Positions 44,241-53,333 are shown, numbered from the stretch's first letter. The stretch: DNA of 64,000 nt from Clostridium omnivorum (GCF_026012015.1 NZ_BRXR01000001.1:4489501-4553500); one strand, 5' to 3'. The notes: a model not told the origin generated them from the letters alone. Made by a program: numbers and translations.

Positions 44241-45635
44241 TTATGCCTTAAAATCTGAATTATTATTCATATTAACAATAAGTTGCTCTTGCTTATTGTT
44301 TTGAAGCATCATATATACATAGAATGGAATTCCAATGAGCATTAGAATAAAGCCATACATTACAACTTCTGCTCCAGTTCCATATATAGCATATACAGAA
44401 TAAGCAAATGCTATTAATGATATAAAAGAGTTCTTTAAGAAATTCCAAATATTAAATTCTTTTGCCTTTTTCTTTAAAAGTACTATTTCAGCAGCAGCTG
44501 AGAATGTATATGCTGGTAAGAAAGCCAATGTAGCAAGTAAAATCATAAAGTCAAAGGCCGATCTTAATGACCCTACATAGTTTAATATGAGCAGTAAATT
44601 TGCACATATTCCACTAATAATTAATGATGCTATAGGTGTTTTATACTTTGAATGAACCTTTCCAAAAATCCTTGGAAACAAGTTATCTTCTGCCCCAGCA
44701 AAACCACTTCTAGCTGTTGTTAATACCCATCCTGATGTAGCACCTAATGTAGAAATTACAGCACCTATTGCTATAAAGTTTCCTCCCCAGGTTCCCCCAG
44801 TTGCAGCATTAATTATATCAGCTAGTGGTGCCTTAGAACCAGCAAGAGTAGCTTGATCCATGGCTCCCATAGCTACTACTGATATAATTATATATATTAC
44901 TGCTGTTAATAAAATTCCATATATTGTACTCTTTCTAATATTCTTTTCTGGATTCTTAATCTCACCAGCTGGTATTGTAGCACTTTCAAGACCTACAAAG
45001 GCCCATAAGGTTACTGCTACAGCAGCTGATAATGTATCCATTCCGCTAACCTTTGCATCAGATACAGTTTTTAAATAGTCAGGATTAAAATTAATAGCGG
45101 CAATTATTATAAACACAATAAGAGGAACTATTTTTAAAACAGTTGTAATAATGCTTACTATTCCTGCTTCCTTAACACCTAAAATATTTATTATCGTAAA
45201 AAACCATAGTATAGCTGAAGTTACCAGAAATGCAATTAAAGGTTTGTCTGCAGCAGGAACGAAATGTGTAAAATAACTCATAAATGCGGTTATAATTGCT
45301 GCATTACCAACCCATGCACCTATCCAATAAGTCCAAGCAATTAAAAATCCTGCAAAATCCCCAAAGGCTGCTCTAGTATATTCTATAGGTCCTCCTGTCT
45401 TTGGCATTTTTGATCCTAAGTTAGCAAAACTTAATGCAATTAGAATTGAACCTATTGCTGTAATAACCCAAGCTAATATTGATGTCTTTGGATTTGATTG
45501 GGCTGCCAAGGTTGCAGGTGCCATAAATACTCCTGAGCCTATCATATTACCTACAACAATTGCTGTAGCTGCCCCAAGCCCTAATTCCCTTTTAAGTTTA
45601 TTGTCCTGATCATCTAGTAAGTTTTTCTTTGACAT
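44241..45635 (-). CDS. APC family amino acid permease/antiporter
   Basis: This 464-residue permease has about twelve spans and the APC motif VVGNMIGSGVFMAP in helix 1 and ESATIPAGEIKNPEKNIRKST. It resembles basic amino acid/polyamine antiporters such as AdiC or PotE; the substrate is uncertain. The ATG at 45635 follows GGGGGG, which lies next to the closing helix of a candidate structured leader. A promoter about 190 bases upstream implies a long leader. Confidence 0.9.
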   Translation of the reverse strand: MSKKNLLDDQDNKLKRELGLGAATAIVVGNMIGSGVFMAPATLAAQSNPKTSILAWVITAIGSILIALSFANLGSKMPKTGGPIEYTRAAFGDFAGFLIAWTYWIGAWVGNAAIITAFMSYFTHFVPAADKPLIAFLVTSAILWFFTIINILGVKEAGIVSIITTVLKIVPLIVFIIIAAINFNPDYLKTVSDAKVSGMDTLSAAVAVTLWAFVGLESATIPAGEIKNPEKNIRKSTIYGILLTAVIYIIISVVAMGAMDQATLAGSKAPLADIINAATGGTWGGNFIAIGAVISTLGATSGWVLTTARSGFAGAEDNLFPRIFGKVHSKYKTPIASLIISGICANLLLILNYVGSLRSAFDFMILLATLAFLPAYTFSAAAEIVLLKKKAKEFNIWNFLKNSFISLIAFAYSVYAIYGTGAEVVMYGFILMLIGIPFYVYMMLQNNKQEQLIVNMNNNSDFKA

Positions 45636-45647
45636 TAATATACCCCC

Positions 45648-45771
45648 CGACTCAATAAATTTATAAATTTAAAGAAGTTACATTCACCTCTTAAAATTAC
45701 TAAGTTGCAATTAAGCTATACATTTTAAAAATCTATAATCATCAGTTTAATTGTAATTAATTATTGAGTCG
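45648..45771 (-). ncRNA. Candidate structured leader RNA of APC permease
   Basis: In the minus-strand transcript CGACTCAATAA and TTATTGAGTCG, perfect 11-base arms, close a 124-nt element; the second arm ends directly before the GGGGGG binding site. Inside, CAATTAA/TTAATTG closes a second helix and a ten-pair hairpin with UUUAAGAGGU and ACUUCUUUAAA forms a third, giving a three-way junction. The layout resembles a riboswitch, but I match it to no known class. Confidence 0.5.
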
Positions 45772-45800
45772 TAACTTAAATTGTAAACCATTTCAATTTT

Positions 45801-45816
45801 AAATGGGGCAACCCAT
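45801..45816 (-). promoter_or_regulatory. 5' hairpin of permease leader
   Basis: AATGGG, TTGC, CCCATT forms a tight hairpin at about the first base of the predicted transcript, as in 5'-stabiliser hairpins. Confidence 0.4.
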
Positions 45817-45823
45817 TATAATA

Positions 45824-45852
45824 ATTTTATACTAATATGGAATAAATTTCAA
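45824..45852 (-). promoter_or_regulatory. APC permease promoter
   Basis: Minus strand TTGAAA, 17 bases, TAAAAT. The predicted start is near 45817, about 180 bases before the ATG. Confidence 0.55.
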
Positions 45853-45873
45853 TATGCATATTAAAATGTATTA

Positions 45874-45919
45874 AAAAAACAGTCATAGTTTATATTTAAT
45901 ATGTCTACAACTGTTTTTT
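45874..45919 (-). terminator. Terminator after threonine aldolase gene
   Basis: AAAAAACAGT and ACTGTTTTTT arms with extra pairing inside and a T-run on the minus strand. Confidence 0.7.
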
Positions 45920-45937
45920 GCTTATTTAAAATATAAA

Positions 45938-46960
45938 TTAAATTCTTTTTAGTTCTTGAATAAATTCTAATACTTGTTCTTCTTTAGTAGCCCAGGAAGT
46001 TACAAGTCTAATAGCTGAATTATCTTCATCAACTTTTTGCCAAATATAGAACATATATTTTTCTTCAAGCTTTTCAATTACCTCATTAGGTAAAACCGGA
46101 AATATTTGATTAGATGGAGAATGCGTTAAGAGGGAATACCCAGCTTCACATAGCCCTTCTTTTAATATTTTTGCCATATCATTGGAATGCCTAGCCAAAT
46201 CAAAATATAGATTATCTTTGAAAAGCTCTAAAAATTGTATTCCAAGTATTCTGCCTTTTGCAAGTAGCGCTCCCTTTTGTTTGATATGAAATCTAAAGTC
46301 TTCTTTTAGACATTCCTTACAAATTATAAGTGCTTCACCCATTAAGGCACCATTCTTAGTACCACCTATGTAAAACGCATCAACATTCTCTGCTATATCA
46401 GATAGTTTCATGTCATTTTCTTCTGAAGTTAAAGCTGATCCAAGCCTTGCACCATCCACATATAGAAGAAGCCCATTACTTCTACAAAATTTACTCAGCT
46501 GCTCCAATTCATGTTTAGTATATATAGATCCTATTTCTGTTGGATTTGAAATATACACTAATTTAGGTTTTACCATATGTTCATCAGTATGTTCATCAAG
46601 AGCTGCTCTAACATGCTCCGATCTTAACTTTCCATCATTAACCTTTATGGATATAATTTTATGACCTGTAGCTTCAATAGCACCAGTTTCATGAACAAGT
46701 ATATGCCCAGTATTTGCTGCAATTACTGCTTCATGCGGCCTCAAAAAGGCTGATATAGCAGTTAAATTAGTTTGAGTTCCACCAGGTAATAAATGAACAT
46801 CTATATTATCACGTCCACATTTCTTTTTTAAAAGTTCAACTGCTTTCACTGTATATTTATCCTCGCCATAGCCTTCTAGCTGTTCCATATTTGATTCCAT
46901 TAAAGCACCCAATATCCTTGGGTGAGCACCTTCGCTATAATCATTTTTAAAACTATACAT
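45938..46960 (-). CDS. ltaE: Low-specificity L-threonine aldolase
   Basis: This 340-residue PLP enzyme cleaves threonine to glycine and acetaldehyde. It has the fold-type I Beta_elim_lyase signature with HLLPGGTQTNLTA, YVDGARLGSAL and the Schiff-base lysine in YIGGTKNGALMGEA. The ATG at 46960 follows GGAGGTCTT. It lies upstream of the APC permease; a terminator separates the two, though amino-acid related roles may be linked. Confidence 0.9.
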   Translation of the reverse strand: MYSFKNDYSEGAHPRILGALMESNMEQLEGYGEDKYTVKAVELLKKKCGRDNIDVHLLPGGTQTNLTAISAFLRPHEAVIAANTGHILVHETGAIEATGHKIISIKVNDGKLRSEHVRAALDEHTDEHMVKPKLVYISNPTEIGSIYTKHELEQLSKFCRSNGLLLYVDGARLGSALTSEENDMKLSDIAENVDAFYIGGTKNGALMGEALIICKECLKEDFRFHIKQKGALLAKGRILGIQFLELFKDNLYFDLARHSNDMAKILKEGLCEAGYSLLTHSPSNQIFPVLPNEVIEKLEEKYMFYIWQKVDEDNSAIRLVTSWATKEEQVLEFIQELKRI

Positions 46961-46991
46961 AGGTAAGACCTCCTTATAATACATTATTGGA

Positions 46992-47020
46992 ATTATAACT
47001 CATTTTTATATTTTAATCAA
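46992..47020 (-). promoter_or_regulatory. Threonine aldolase promoter
   Basis: Minus strand TTGATT, 17 bases, TATAAT. Confidence 0.6.
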
Positions 47021-47091
47021 AGTATTAGTTTCTTATATCTTCAAACTTCTCTGTTTCATCTTCGGTATTCAAATACAATTAATATAAAAGA

Positions 47092-47125
47092 ACTCTACAA
47101 AATATCTATACAATATCTGTAGAGT
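47092..47125 (-). terminator. Terminator after SIMPL gene
   Basis: ACTCTACA and TGTAGAGT arms with an AT loop; a TTCTTTTAT tail on the minus strand. Confidence 0.7.
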
Positions 47126-47142
47126 CCTTTATACATAATTAT

Positions 47143-47817
47143 CTATTCATAATAACTAAATACTGCTTCAATATTTGCTATTATCTTATTTTCACCTGCT
47201 TCAATAGGAGTAGCTGTAGTAGAAGCTTTTAAGCCGGCTGTCATTAACGGAGTAACTACATTGCTTGACAGTTCTACAATTTGGATTGGTACTTCACTTA
47301 TACTTACATTAAGTTTCCCAGCAATAGCCATTGCTTTGCTTTGAGAATCCTTTATTGCTAGTTTCAAAGCTAAATTATAATATTTTGATGGTTCTGATAC
47401 TATGAAGCTAATATTATTTATAGAGTTGGCCCCACCTTGTACTGCTGCATCTATTACTTTTCCCACGCTATTTATATCCCTGATGATTACTTTAAGTGAA
47501 TTAGTAACTATATAACCTCTAAAGATTTGTTTGCCATCAATATAATCATATTTCATATTAATAGAATAGCTTTGAGTTTGAATATCTTTTTTAGATACTC
47601 CCTGTTTCATTATATTTTCGATTACTTGCTCTGTAATTTCAGCATTCAACTTTTGGGCTGTTTCTAATTCTTTATCCTCTGTTATTACACTAATAATAAC
47701 CTCAGCCATATCTGGTTTTACATTTACAGCTCCACTGCCAAATACCTTCAATTTATTTGCGTATTTCATTATTTTATATTCTTCAGCATTATAATAATTC
47801 ATATAGTTTGGAAACAT
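47143..47817 (-). CDS. SIMPL (DUF541) domain protein
   Basis: This protein of about 224 residues is nearly all one SIMPL domain (GSGAVNVKPDMAEVIISV, YDYIDGKQIFRGYIVTNSL). Unlike most members it has no signal peptide. Function is unknown; some family members are outer-envelope stress proteins. The ATG at 47817 is preceded by AAAGGG at nine bases; the in-frame ATG at 47826 abuts that element. Confidence 0.85.
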   Translation of the reverse strand: MFPNYMNYYNAEEYKIMKYANKLKVFGSGAVNVKPDMAEVIISVITEDKELETAQKLNAEITEQVIENIMKQGVSKKDIQTQSYSINMKYDYIDGKQIFRGYIVTNSLKVIIRDINSVGKVIDAAVQGGANSINNISFIVSEPSKYYNLALKLAIKDSQSKAMAIAGKLNVSISEVPIQIVELSSNVVTPLMTAGLKASTTATPIEAGENKIIANIEAVFSYYE

Positions 47818-47862
47818 TCCCTTCATCCCTTTAATATAATTACTATAATATACTATGACTAA

Positions 47863-49836
47863 TTAAAATAATGGTGATATCTTTTTAGCAGCTTTCTTTG
47901 CCCTTCTCTTTTTTCTTGTTGCAATTCTTACAATAATGAAGATAACAAGTGCAATAACAACTATTATAATAGCACATATAGAAATTGAAAAAACATTTGG
48001 GCTGCTGAACATTGCAATTATATTGTGACTACCCAAAACTACCTTTCTTTCATGAGTTTCACTATAATACTTAGGAATTTGAGAAACACCATTTACTTTA
48101 TCAAAGGATTTAAGATATTCAGCAATTGCAAACCATTCTTTTACCTCGTAATTATTTCCATTAGAATTATCTTTGATTATCTGAGCTTCAAAATCAGTAA
48201 TAGGTTTGCCATCCTTAGTTTTTGGAACAATGGATAATAACCCATAAGATTTTTCACCTACTACAGAAAGCATTTGTGCAGAATATAATCCTACCACAAC
48301 ACGATAGAGTTTCTTATCTTCAATTATTTCCAAAGTACCATCTGGCTTTTGTAGATTTGCTTTAGTCACTTTATTTAAAATTATTCGATTAGGATTGAAG
48401 GCAAAGTTTAACCCTGACATATATAGCTGCGCTGAAGACATCACTGGCGAAATAGAAGCATCCACTTCGCATGCTGTCTTTAGCTCTTTTCCTGTAAGAT
48501 ACACAGAAATTAATGGATAACCTGAAATCTTGTCAGCACCTATTCCTAAGGAACTAGCATTAAACGCATCTGATACAGTAATATTTCCTTTTACAAAGGA
48601 ACCTCTTATTGTACCAGTAGGAACAAAGGCAGCTGCTACTGGCTCATAATTTGCACCTTCCGCTTTTTTCACAGCATAGATATACGCATCTGTAATTAAG
48701 TTTCCTAGAGTATCCTCTCCATGCTTTTTTCCTATATCTGATGAAGGAACAAAATTCATTGTTGAATAAGCAAGAATTTCATCAAACTTCATATCAAATC
48801 TATTAAGATACTTTTGCTCTACTACGCTTTTAAACTTTTCTATAGTTTTAGAGATATTAGAGTCTGGTGTCAACGTATTATCTATTTTGTCAAGCTTATA
48901 ATTATTTAACTTCCATCTCTTATCAGAATTCTGAGTAATATTTATTACACCCAAATTTTCGCTATACTCTCCACAGGAACCAATTATAGTACTTCCAACA
49001 ACAATTGGTTTTTCAAGTTTAGTATGAGTATGACCACTAATTATCACATCGATTTCTGGAACATTCTTTGCTAGTTTTTCATCTTCTGATTTTGATTTAT
49101 CCACATCTACACCTGAATGTGATAAACAAATAATCATATCAACCTTTTCTTTATTCTTCAAAATATCTACGACTCTTTTGGCATTTTCAGTAACATCAGT
49201 AAATTTCACCTCTGCCATTGGTGCGCTGTCTGCTGCATCTAAACCTATCAGCCCAAAAACACCAATTTTTATACCATTTTTCTCTATTACAGTATAGTCT
49301 TTAATCCCATAATCACTCATAGCCTTTTTCAAATTAGCTAAAGACTGAGATAGGTTACCACTTTTATCGGCGTTAAATGAAACATTTGACTGCACAATTT
49401 GAGGCAGCTTATCTCCGCTGTTTTTTGCAACATTCAAGCTATCAGCGAGTCCGTTTGCTCTAAAATCAAATTCATGATTTCCAAGGGTTACAGCGTCATA
49501 ACCCATTTGACCCAATATTCTAAGCTCTGGAGCATCACTAGAGTATATTGATTGAAATAGAGTACCCATTGAATAATCTCCAGCATCAACTAATATAGAA
49601 TTGGCACTACTTTTCTTTTCAGCATTAATTGCGCTTTGAAGTTCTGCATACCCCCCAGTTCTAACAACTTGTCCATTATCTTGAATGCTAGTTGGAAGTA
49701 AATGATCGTGCATATCATGAGTAAAAAGTATTGTCATAGTCTTTTCATTATTATCTGCAAATACTTTTTTGCCGCCCATAGGCTGCAGCATTAAAACACA
49801 CAATAAAATACATAGCCCTCTTATAAACGTTTTCAC
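47863..49836 (-). CDS. Membrane-anchored 5'-nucleotidase/metallophosphatase
   Basis: This 657-residue exported enzyme of the UshA/YfkN type hydrolyses nucleotides or cyclic nucleotides outside the cell. Signal peptide 1-27 (ends KKVFA) is followed by the metallophosphatase domain with FTHDMHDH, DAGDYSMG, LGNHEFD, SHSGVDVD and SGHTHT, and the 5_nucleotid_C domain. A membrane helix near 615-640 and a Lys/Arg tail anchor it in the membrane. Start is GTG after AAGGGGTAG. Confidence 0.92.
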   Translation of the reverse strand: MKTFIRGLCILLCVLMLQPMGGKKVFADNNEKTMTILFTHDMHDHLLPTSIQDNGQVVRTGGYAELQSAINAEKKSSANSILVDAGDYSMGTLFQSIYSSDAPELRILGQMGYDAVTLGNHEFDFRANGLADSLNVAKNSGDKLPQIVQSNVSFNADKSGNLSQSLANLKKAMSDYGIKDYTVIEKNGIKIGVFGLIGLDAADSAPMAEVKFTDVTENAKRVVDILKNKEKVDMIICLSHSGVDVDKSKSEDEKLAKNVPEIDVIISGHTHTKLEKPIVVGSTIIGSCGEYSENLGVINITQNSDKRWKLNNYKLDKIDNTLTPDSNISKTIEKFKSVVEQKYLNRFDMKFDEILAYSTMNFVPSSDIGKKHGEDTLGNLITDAYIYAVKKAEGANYEPVAAAFVPTGTIRGSFVKGNITVSDAFNASSLGIGADKISGYPLISVYLTGKELKTACEVDASISPVMSSAQLYMSGLNFAFNPNRIILNKVTKANLQKPDGTLEIIEDKKLYRVVVGLYSAQMLSVVGEKSYGLLSIVPKTKDGKPITDFEAQIIKDNSNGNNYEVKEWFAIAEYLKSFDKVNGVSQIPKYYSETHERKVVLGSHNIIAMFSSPNVFSISICAIIIVVIALVIFIIVRIATRKKRRAKKAAKKISPLF

Positions 49837-50167
49837 TATATCTACCCCTTAAATAATTTACTTTAATTCAATAGTACATTGATTAATGGGCTCATGGCAA
49901 GTATTTTTAGATTTAATTTATTAAATAATTATGCCAGAGCTTTATGCATGGAAACATATATCAAACTTTATTTATCAGAAAATTCACATTAGTCACACAG
50001 TTATCCACATATTTGGACATGCATTTTAAATTATCTACTACCTACTCAATTAAATTTGCTATTTTCAACATTATCTGTCCCTCGCAACCTTAAGTTGACA
50101 AAAATGTTACTCTTACTTGGTAGTTATTATACGGAAGTACTAGTATACTTAAATTGAGGTGATTCAT
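49837..50167. other. Intergenic region between nucleotidase and XRE genes
   Basis: No ORF with a ribosome-binding site. It holds one consensus DnaA box (TTATCCACA, 50001-50009), TTGACA at about 50093, and an 8-base palindrome TACTAGTA at about 50137 near the XRE gene. A single box does not make an origin. Confidence 0.5.
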
Positions 50168-50848
50168 ATGAGTTTTAATGAGAAATTACAAACACTCAGA
50201 AAGAATAAAGGGCTTTCCCAAGAAACCCTTGCAGAAATTATAGGAGTTTCTCGTCAAGCCGTTGCGAAATGGGAGGTTGGTCATTCTTTCCCTGACTTAG
50301 ATAAATTGATACTATTAAGTGATTTTTTTAGAGTTAGTATAGATAAACTAGTAAAAACTAGTAATGATAGCTGTAGTAAAGAGTGCGAGAACAATATTGA
50401 ATATGAAGTAAGCGAAGAGTTAATCGATTTTTTAATAAAAGCCAAGAAATCTGGATATGCAGGAAAAGGTATTGAAACAATATCTTCCAGGCCATGTTCT
50501 CACGACTTTCAATACTCTGAAGGTTACTTAAAATATATAGACACCTATATTGGTGGCGAAAAATTTGCAGGCGAAGAGGCTTTGTGGATTGAGAACACTC
50601 CCTTCTGGTCAATGAATTATATAGGTCGAATTACTAGCGAAGGTTTTTCGGGGGACTTTTTAAAAGAAGTTTTACTATTAGTACCAAAAGATAAACCGTA
50701 TCGTGGCCCCTTATCATATCAAAAGGGAGATTATATATATCATTGTTTCATTAATGGCAAATTTGATTGGTTTCAAGGTTTAGAGGAAATCTTTTATAGC
50801 GGCACTAAAGTTTATGAATGTATCTTTCATGGCGGTTTAATTAAATAA
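50168..50848 (+). CDS. XRE family regulator with DUF5680 domain
   Basis: This 226-residue protein has an N-terminal XRE helix-turn-helix (about 1-62, LAEIIGVSRQAVAKWEVG) and a C-terminal DUF5680 domain (about 85-226) with SGYAGKG, SSRPCSHDFQYSEG, YIGGEKFAGEEALW and MNYIGRI. The C-terminal domain probably senses a small molecule; this is inference. The ATG at 50168 follows GAGGTGATTC; the GTG at 50159 is part of that element. Confidence 0.9.
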   Translation: MSFNEKLQTLRKNKGLSQETLAEIIGVSRQAVAKWEVGHSFPDLDKLILLSDFFRVSIDKLVKTSNDSCSKECENNIEYEVSEELIDFLIKAKKSGYAGKGIETISSRPCSHDFQYSEGYLKYIDTYIGGEKFAGEEALWIENTPFWSMNYIGRITSEGFSGDFLKEVLLLVPKDKPYRGPLSYQKGDYIYHCFINGKFDWFQGLEEIFYSGTKVYECIFHGGLIK

Positions 50849-50877
50849 ATCTTTACTATAGCTTTATACTAATATAA

Positions 50878-50917
50878 AAAACCATGCTAGATTGAAATAC
50901 AACCTTGGCATGGTTTT
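50878..50917. terminator. Terminator after XRE gene, shared with radical SAM gene
   Basis: AAACCATGC and GCATGGTTT arms and a T7 run on the plus strand; A-run before it serves the convergent minus-strand gene. Confidence 0.75.
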
Positions 50918-50942
50918 TTTGTACTTGTCTTAGTAATTTATT

Positions 50943-52037
50943 TTAACAGCAGTCTAGCATCTTTTTTACTTCTGCTTCTTTCTGGAACAATAAGCACCCA
51001 CCCGTATGCTCTAACGCAAGTATTTCACTCTCTTTAATATGTTTAAATAATGGGGATTTCAGTGCTTCCAGTAAAGAGCATTCTTTTAAGTTAGTATCTG
51101 AATAAGGAGAAAACGGGCACGGCTCTGCCCCTCCATTAACATTAATATGAAAAAAACCTCTTCCAGCAGCAAGACACCCACCAGTGTACTTCTCATCCCC
51201 TGGGAAGGAGATAAAAATAGCATCTTCGAATTCTTTTCTGAGCTTTTCCTGATTATCCTCAAGTATTTTACGCTCCAAATCCGTAGGTTCAAGACCTCTT
51301 GTTGCTTCAGTTACCGGAACATATTCTACAAAAACCACGCTTCTGCAGCCCATAGTATATAACTCGTTGAAAAAAGTACTACTAGTAACAGTTTGTATAT
51401 TTTCTCTGGTAACAGTAATAGAAATTCCAAATAAAATGTCCTTTTTCTTCAAAGAATTCATGCATTTCATTAATAACTCATATGTACCATTCCCACGTCT
51501 TTTATCAGTTTGCTCTTGGCGTCCTTCAATACTAAGAATAGGAATAAGATTTCTATTCTTATCGAATAAATTAATATAGCAGTCATCTATCATAGTACCA
51601 TTCGTAAATATAGGAAATATTATTTCTTTTACCTTTGCTGCACTTTGTATTACTTCTAGCCTCATAAGGGGCTCTCCACCTGCAAGTAAAATAAAGGATA
51701 TACCTAATTTCTTTGCTTCATCAAATATTTCATTCCATCTATCAGCCGACATTTGTTGTTTATCTAAACCCTCTCCACAGGTGTTATTTTCTCTTGCATA
51801 ACAGCCTTTGCAGTGCAAATTGCAGCTACTGGTTATACTTGAAATTAGGAAAGGTGGTATATTCATTCCCTTAACCTCAAATGATTCTCTTCTCTTCTTA
51901 GCTTCTTTACTTGAAATCATATAGTTCATTATAAAAGCTGTTTCTTTAGGATTTTTAAAGGATGCTTTTATTATACTTTTTATTATATTCTCCACTCCAT
52001 TGCTCATGTACGTAGATAGATCAAAAGCATTTTCCAT
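50943..52037 (-). CDS. Radical SAM/SPASM-like protein
   Basis: This 364-residue radical SAM protein has the [4Fe-4S] motif SCNLHCKGCYA near residue 72-81, AGGEPLM, and a cysteine-rich C-terminal region (GGCLAAGRGFF, EPCPFSPYSDTNL, KECSL, GGCLLF) ending in CC, consistent with auxiliary clusters. Related proteins modify peptides or act as maturases; no substrate peptide or partner is evident nearby. The ATG follows TAAGGAGATAC. Confidence 0.85.
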   Translation of the reverse strand: MENAFDLSTYMSNGVENIIKSIIKASFKNPKETAFIMNYMISSKEAKKRRESFEVKGMNIPPFLISSITSSCNLHCKGCYARENNTCGEGLDKQQMSADRWNEIFDEAKKLGISFILLAGGEPLMRLEVIQSAAKVKEIIFPIFTNGTMIDDCYINLFDKNRNLIPILSIEGRQEQTDKRRGNGTYELLMKCMNSLKKKDILFGISITVTRENIQTVTSSTFFNELYTMGCRSVVFVEYVPVTEATRGLEPTDLERKILEDNQEKLRKEFEDAIFISFPGDEKYTGGCLAAGRGFFHINVNGGAEPCPFSPYSDTNLKECSLLEALKSPLFKHIKESEILALEHTGGCLLFQKEAEVKKMLDCC

Positions 52038-52106
52038 AACTGTATCTCCTTAACCCACTTATTCAACTTTGTGTGAAATGTTATTTAAATCTTCCTCTAC
52101 TTAGCG

Positions 52107-52823
52107 CTAGGATTTTTTCTTTAAAAGTACTGTCCACAAAAAGGACTTTCCAAAAACATTATCATCAGCTGATTCTAGCATTTCTCTAAATTCAACTATC
52201 TCAAAATATTGCTCAAGAATTGTTCTTAGCTTATATTCAGTAAAACCAATTCCTCCATGCATCGAATAATCTCTATAAACATCATAATCAGAGATATTCG
52301 CGCCACCCTTTAAATTAAAGCATGTCATTGCATAATATCCATCTTCTTTTAAATATTTTAAAATAGTGTTTAAATATTTTTCTCTTTTATGTGGTTTAAT
52401 GTGATGAAAGCATCCAGCATCATAAATAAAGTCAAAGCTCTTTTCATTATCTTCATAGTCGAAAATAGATTGACATTTAAAATTAACATTTACGCTCTTT
52501 TCTTTAGAAGTTTTTATTGCCCATTCTATAGAAGTCTCAGAAAAATCTATTCCTTGAACATCAAGCCCCTTACTTGCAAGGTATAATGAGTTTCTTCCAT
52601 TTCCACAACCAACATCTAGTGCCCTTCCACGCTTTAATATTCCATTATCAAAATATGAAACAAGGTTTTCATCAGGTATACAATGAAAAAAAGGAATGGG
52701 CTTTGCTTTATCAGAATAAAATTTAGTCCACCATTCTTCATCTCTTTTTTCTAATATTTCATCCAGCATAATAAATACATCATCATTATTTTTTATTATT
52801 TCGGAATCAATTTGCTCAAGCAT
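52107..52823 (-). CDS. SAM-dependent methyltransferase (class I)
   Basis: This 238-residue enzyme has the SAM motif ALDVGCGNGRNSLYLASKG at about residues 68-86, the acidic VQGIDFSETSIEWA and DAGCFHHI. It resembles TehB/YrrT-like small-molecule methyltransferases; substrate unknown. The ATG follows GGGGGTATAG. Confidence 0.85.
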   Translation of the reverse strand: MLEQIDSEIIKNNDDVFIMLDEILEKRDEEWWTKFYSDKAKPIPFFHCIPDENLVSYFDNGILKRGRALDVGCGNGRNSLYLASKGLDVQGIDFSETSIEWAIKTSKEKSVNVNFKCQSIFDYEDNEKSFDFIYDAGCFHHIKPHKREKYLNTILKYLKEDGYYAMTCFNLKGGANISDYDVYRDYSMHGGIGFTEYKLRTILEQYFEIVEFREMLESADDNVFGKSFLWTVLLKKKS

Positions 52824-53127
52824 AACTATACCCCCAAATTACTATTTACTATCTTACTTAATTATACCACTAGTTAAATATTATTCCAAATATTTAACTT
52901 TATGCAAAACATATGATTAAGATTAAAACCAATTATATTACACTTAAAATGCCATATAGCAATATCACTGTATATGTTTAATACTACAGTACATTGAAAG
53001 AAAATCGTGATATAACGTTTTTATAGGCAGTTTAAATGCCATACCTTTATCATTTTATAGAATCAAAAAAAGATAAACATAATTTAAATATTTTAAATTT
53101 CTATTAATCTCATAGACATTATTATTA

Positions 53128-53180
53128 ATGTATGTACAATTTATTTTTTGTATATACTTATCATAATTTTGTATATACAA
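53128..53180. promoter_or_regulatory. Three phased palindromic sites
   Basis: TTGTATATACAA, a perfect 12-base palindrome, lies at 53169-53180; a 10/12 copy at 53148 and a 10/12 copy at 53128 precede it. Start-to-start distances are 20 and 21 bases, about two helix turns. The last overlaps the -35. Confidence 0.55.
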
Positions 53181-53202
53181 TCCAAAAATGGCATGATATA
53201 AT
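53174..53202 (+). promoter_or_regulatory. Sialidase promoter
   Basis: TATACA, 17 bases, TATAAT with TG one base upstream (extended -10). Transcription should start near 53209, leaving a leader of about 125 bases. Confidence 0.65.
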
Positions 53203-53218
53203 AACAATAGATAATTTA

Positions 53219-53232
53219 TGTAAACGTTGTCA
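53219..53232 (+). promoter_or_regulatory. Catabolite-response element (cre)
   Basis: TGTAAACGTTGTCA fits the CcpA consensus TGWAANCGNTNWCA at all fixed positions. It lies about ten bases past the predicted start of transcription, where CcpA would block elongation or clearance. Confidence 0.75.
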
Positions 53233-53333
53233 ACATTTTAATAAGGAGGTGTTTCCAAAAAACTTATTAGACAACTATTGCATAGATATTTTACTTCAAA
53301 TTATATATGAAAAATAAAGGGGAATCCAAGAAG

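Larger units (their letters stand above)
52824..53333. other. Regulatory region upstream of sialidase
   Basis: No convincing gene. The right half carries three phased palindromes, an extended -10 promoter, a cre site and an orphan ribosome-binding-like AAGGAGGTG. The left half is AT-rich with no feature I can support. Confidence 0.6.

Noticed and set aside
50001-50009. Consensus DnaA box TTATCCACA
   Set aside because: Only one box is present, without an AT-rich unwinding cluster or dnaA nearby; not evidence for an origin.
53132-53317. 61-codon plus-strand ORF before the sialidase
   Set aside because: No ribosome-binding site at its start, and it spans the promoter, the phased palindromes and the cre site, so it is non-coding.
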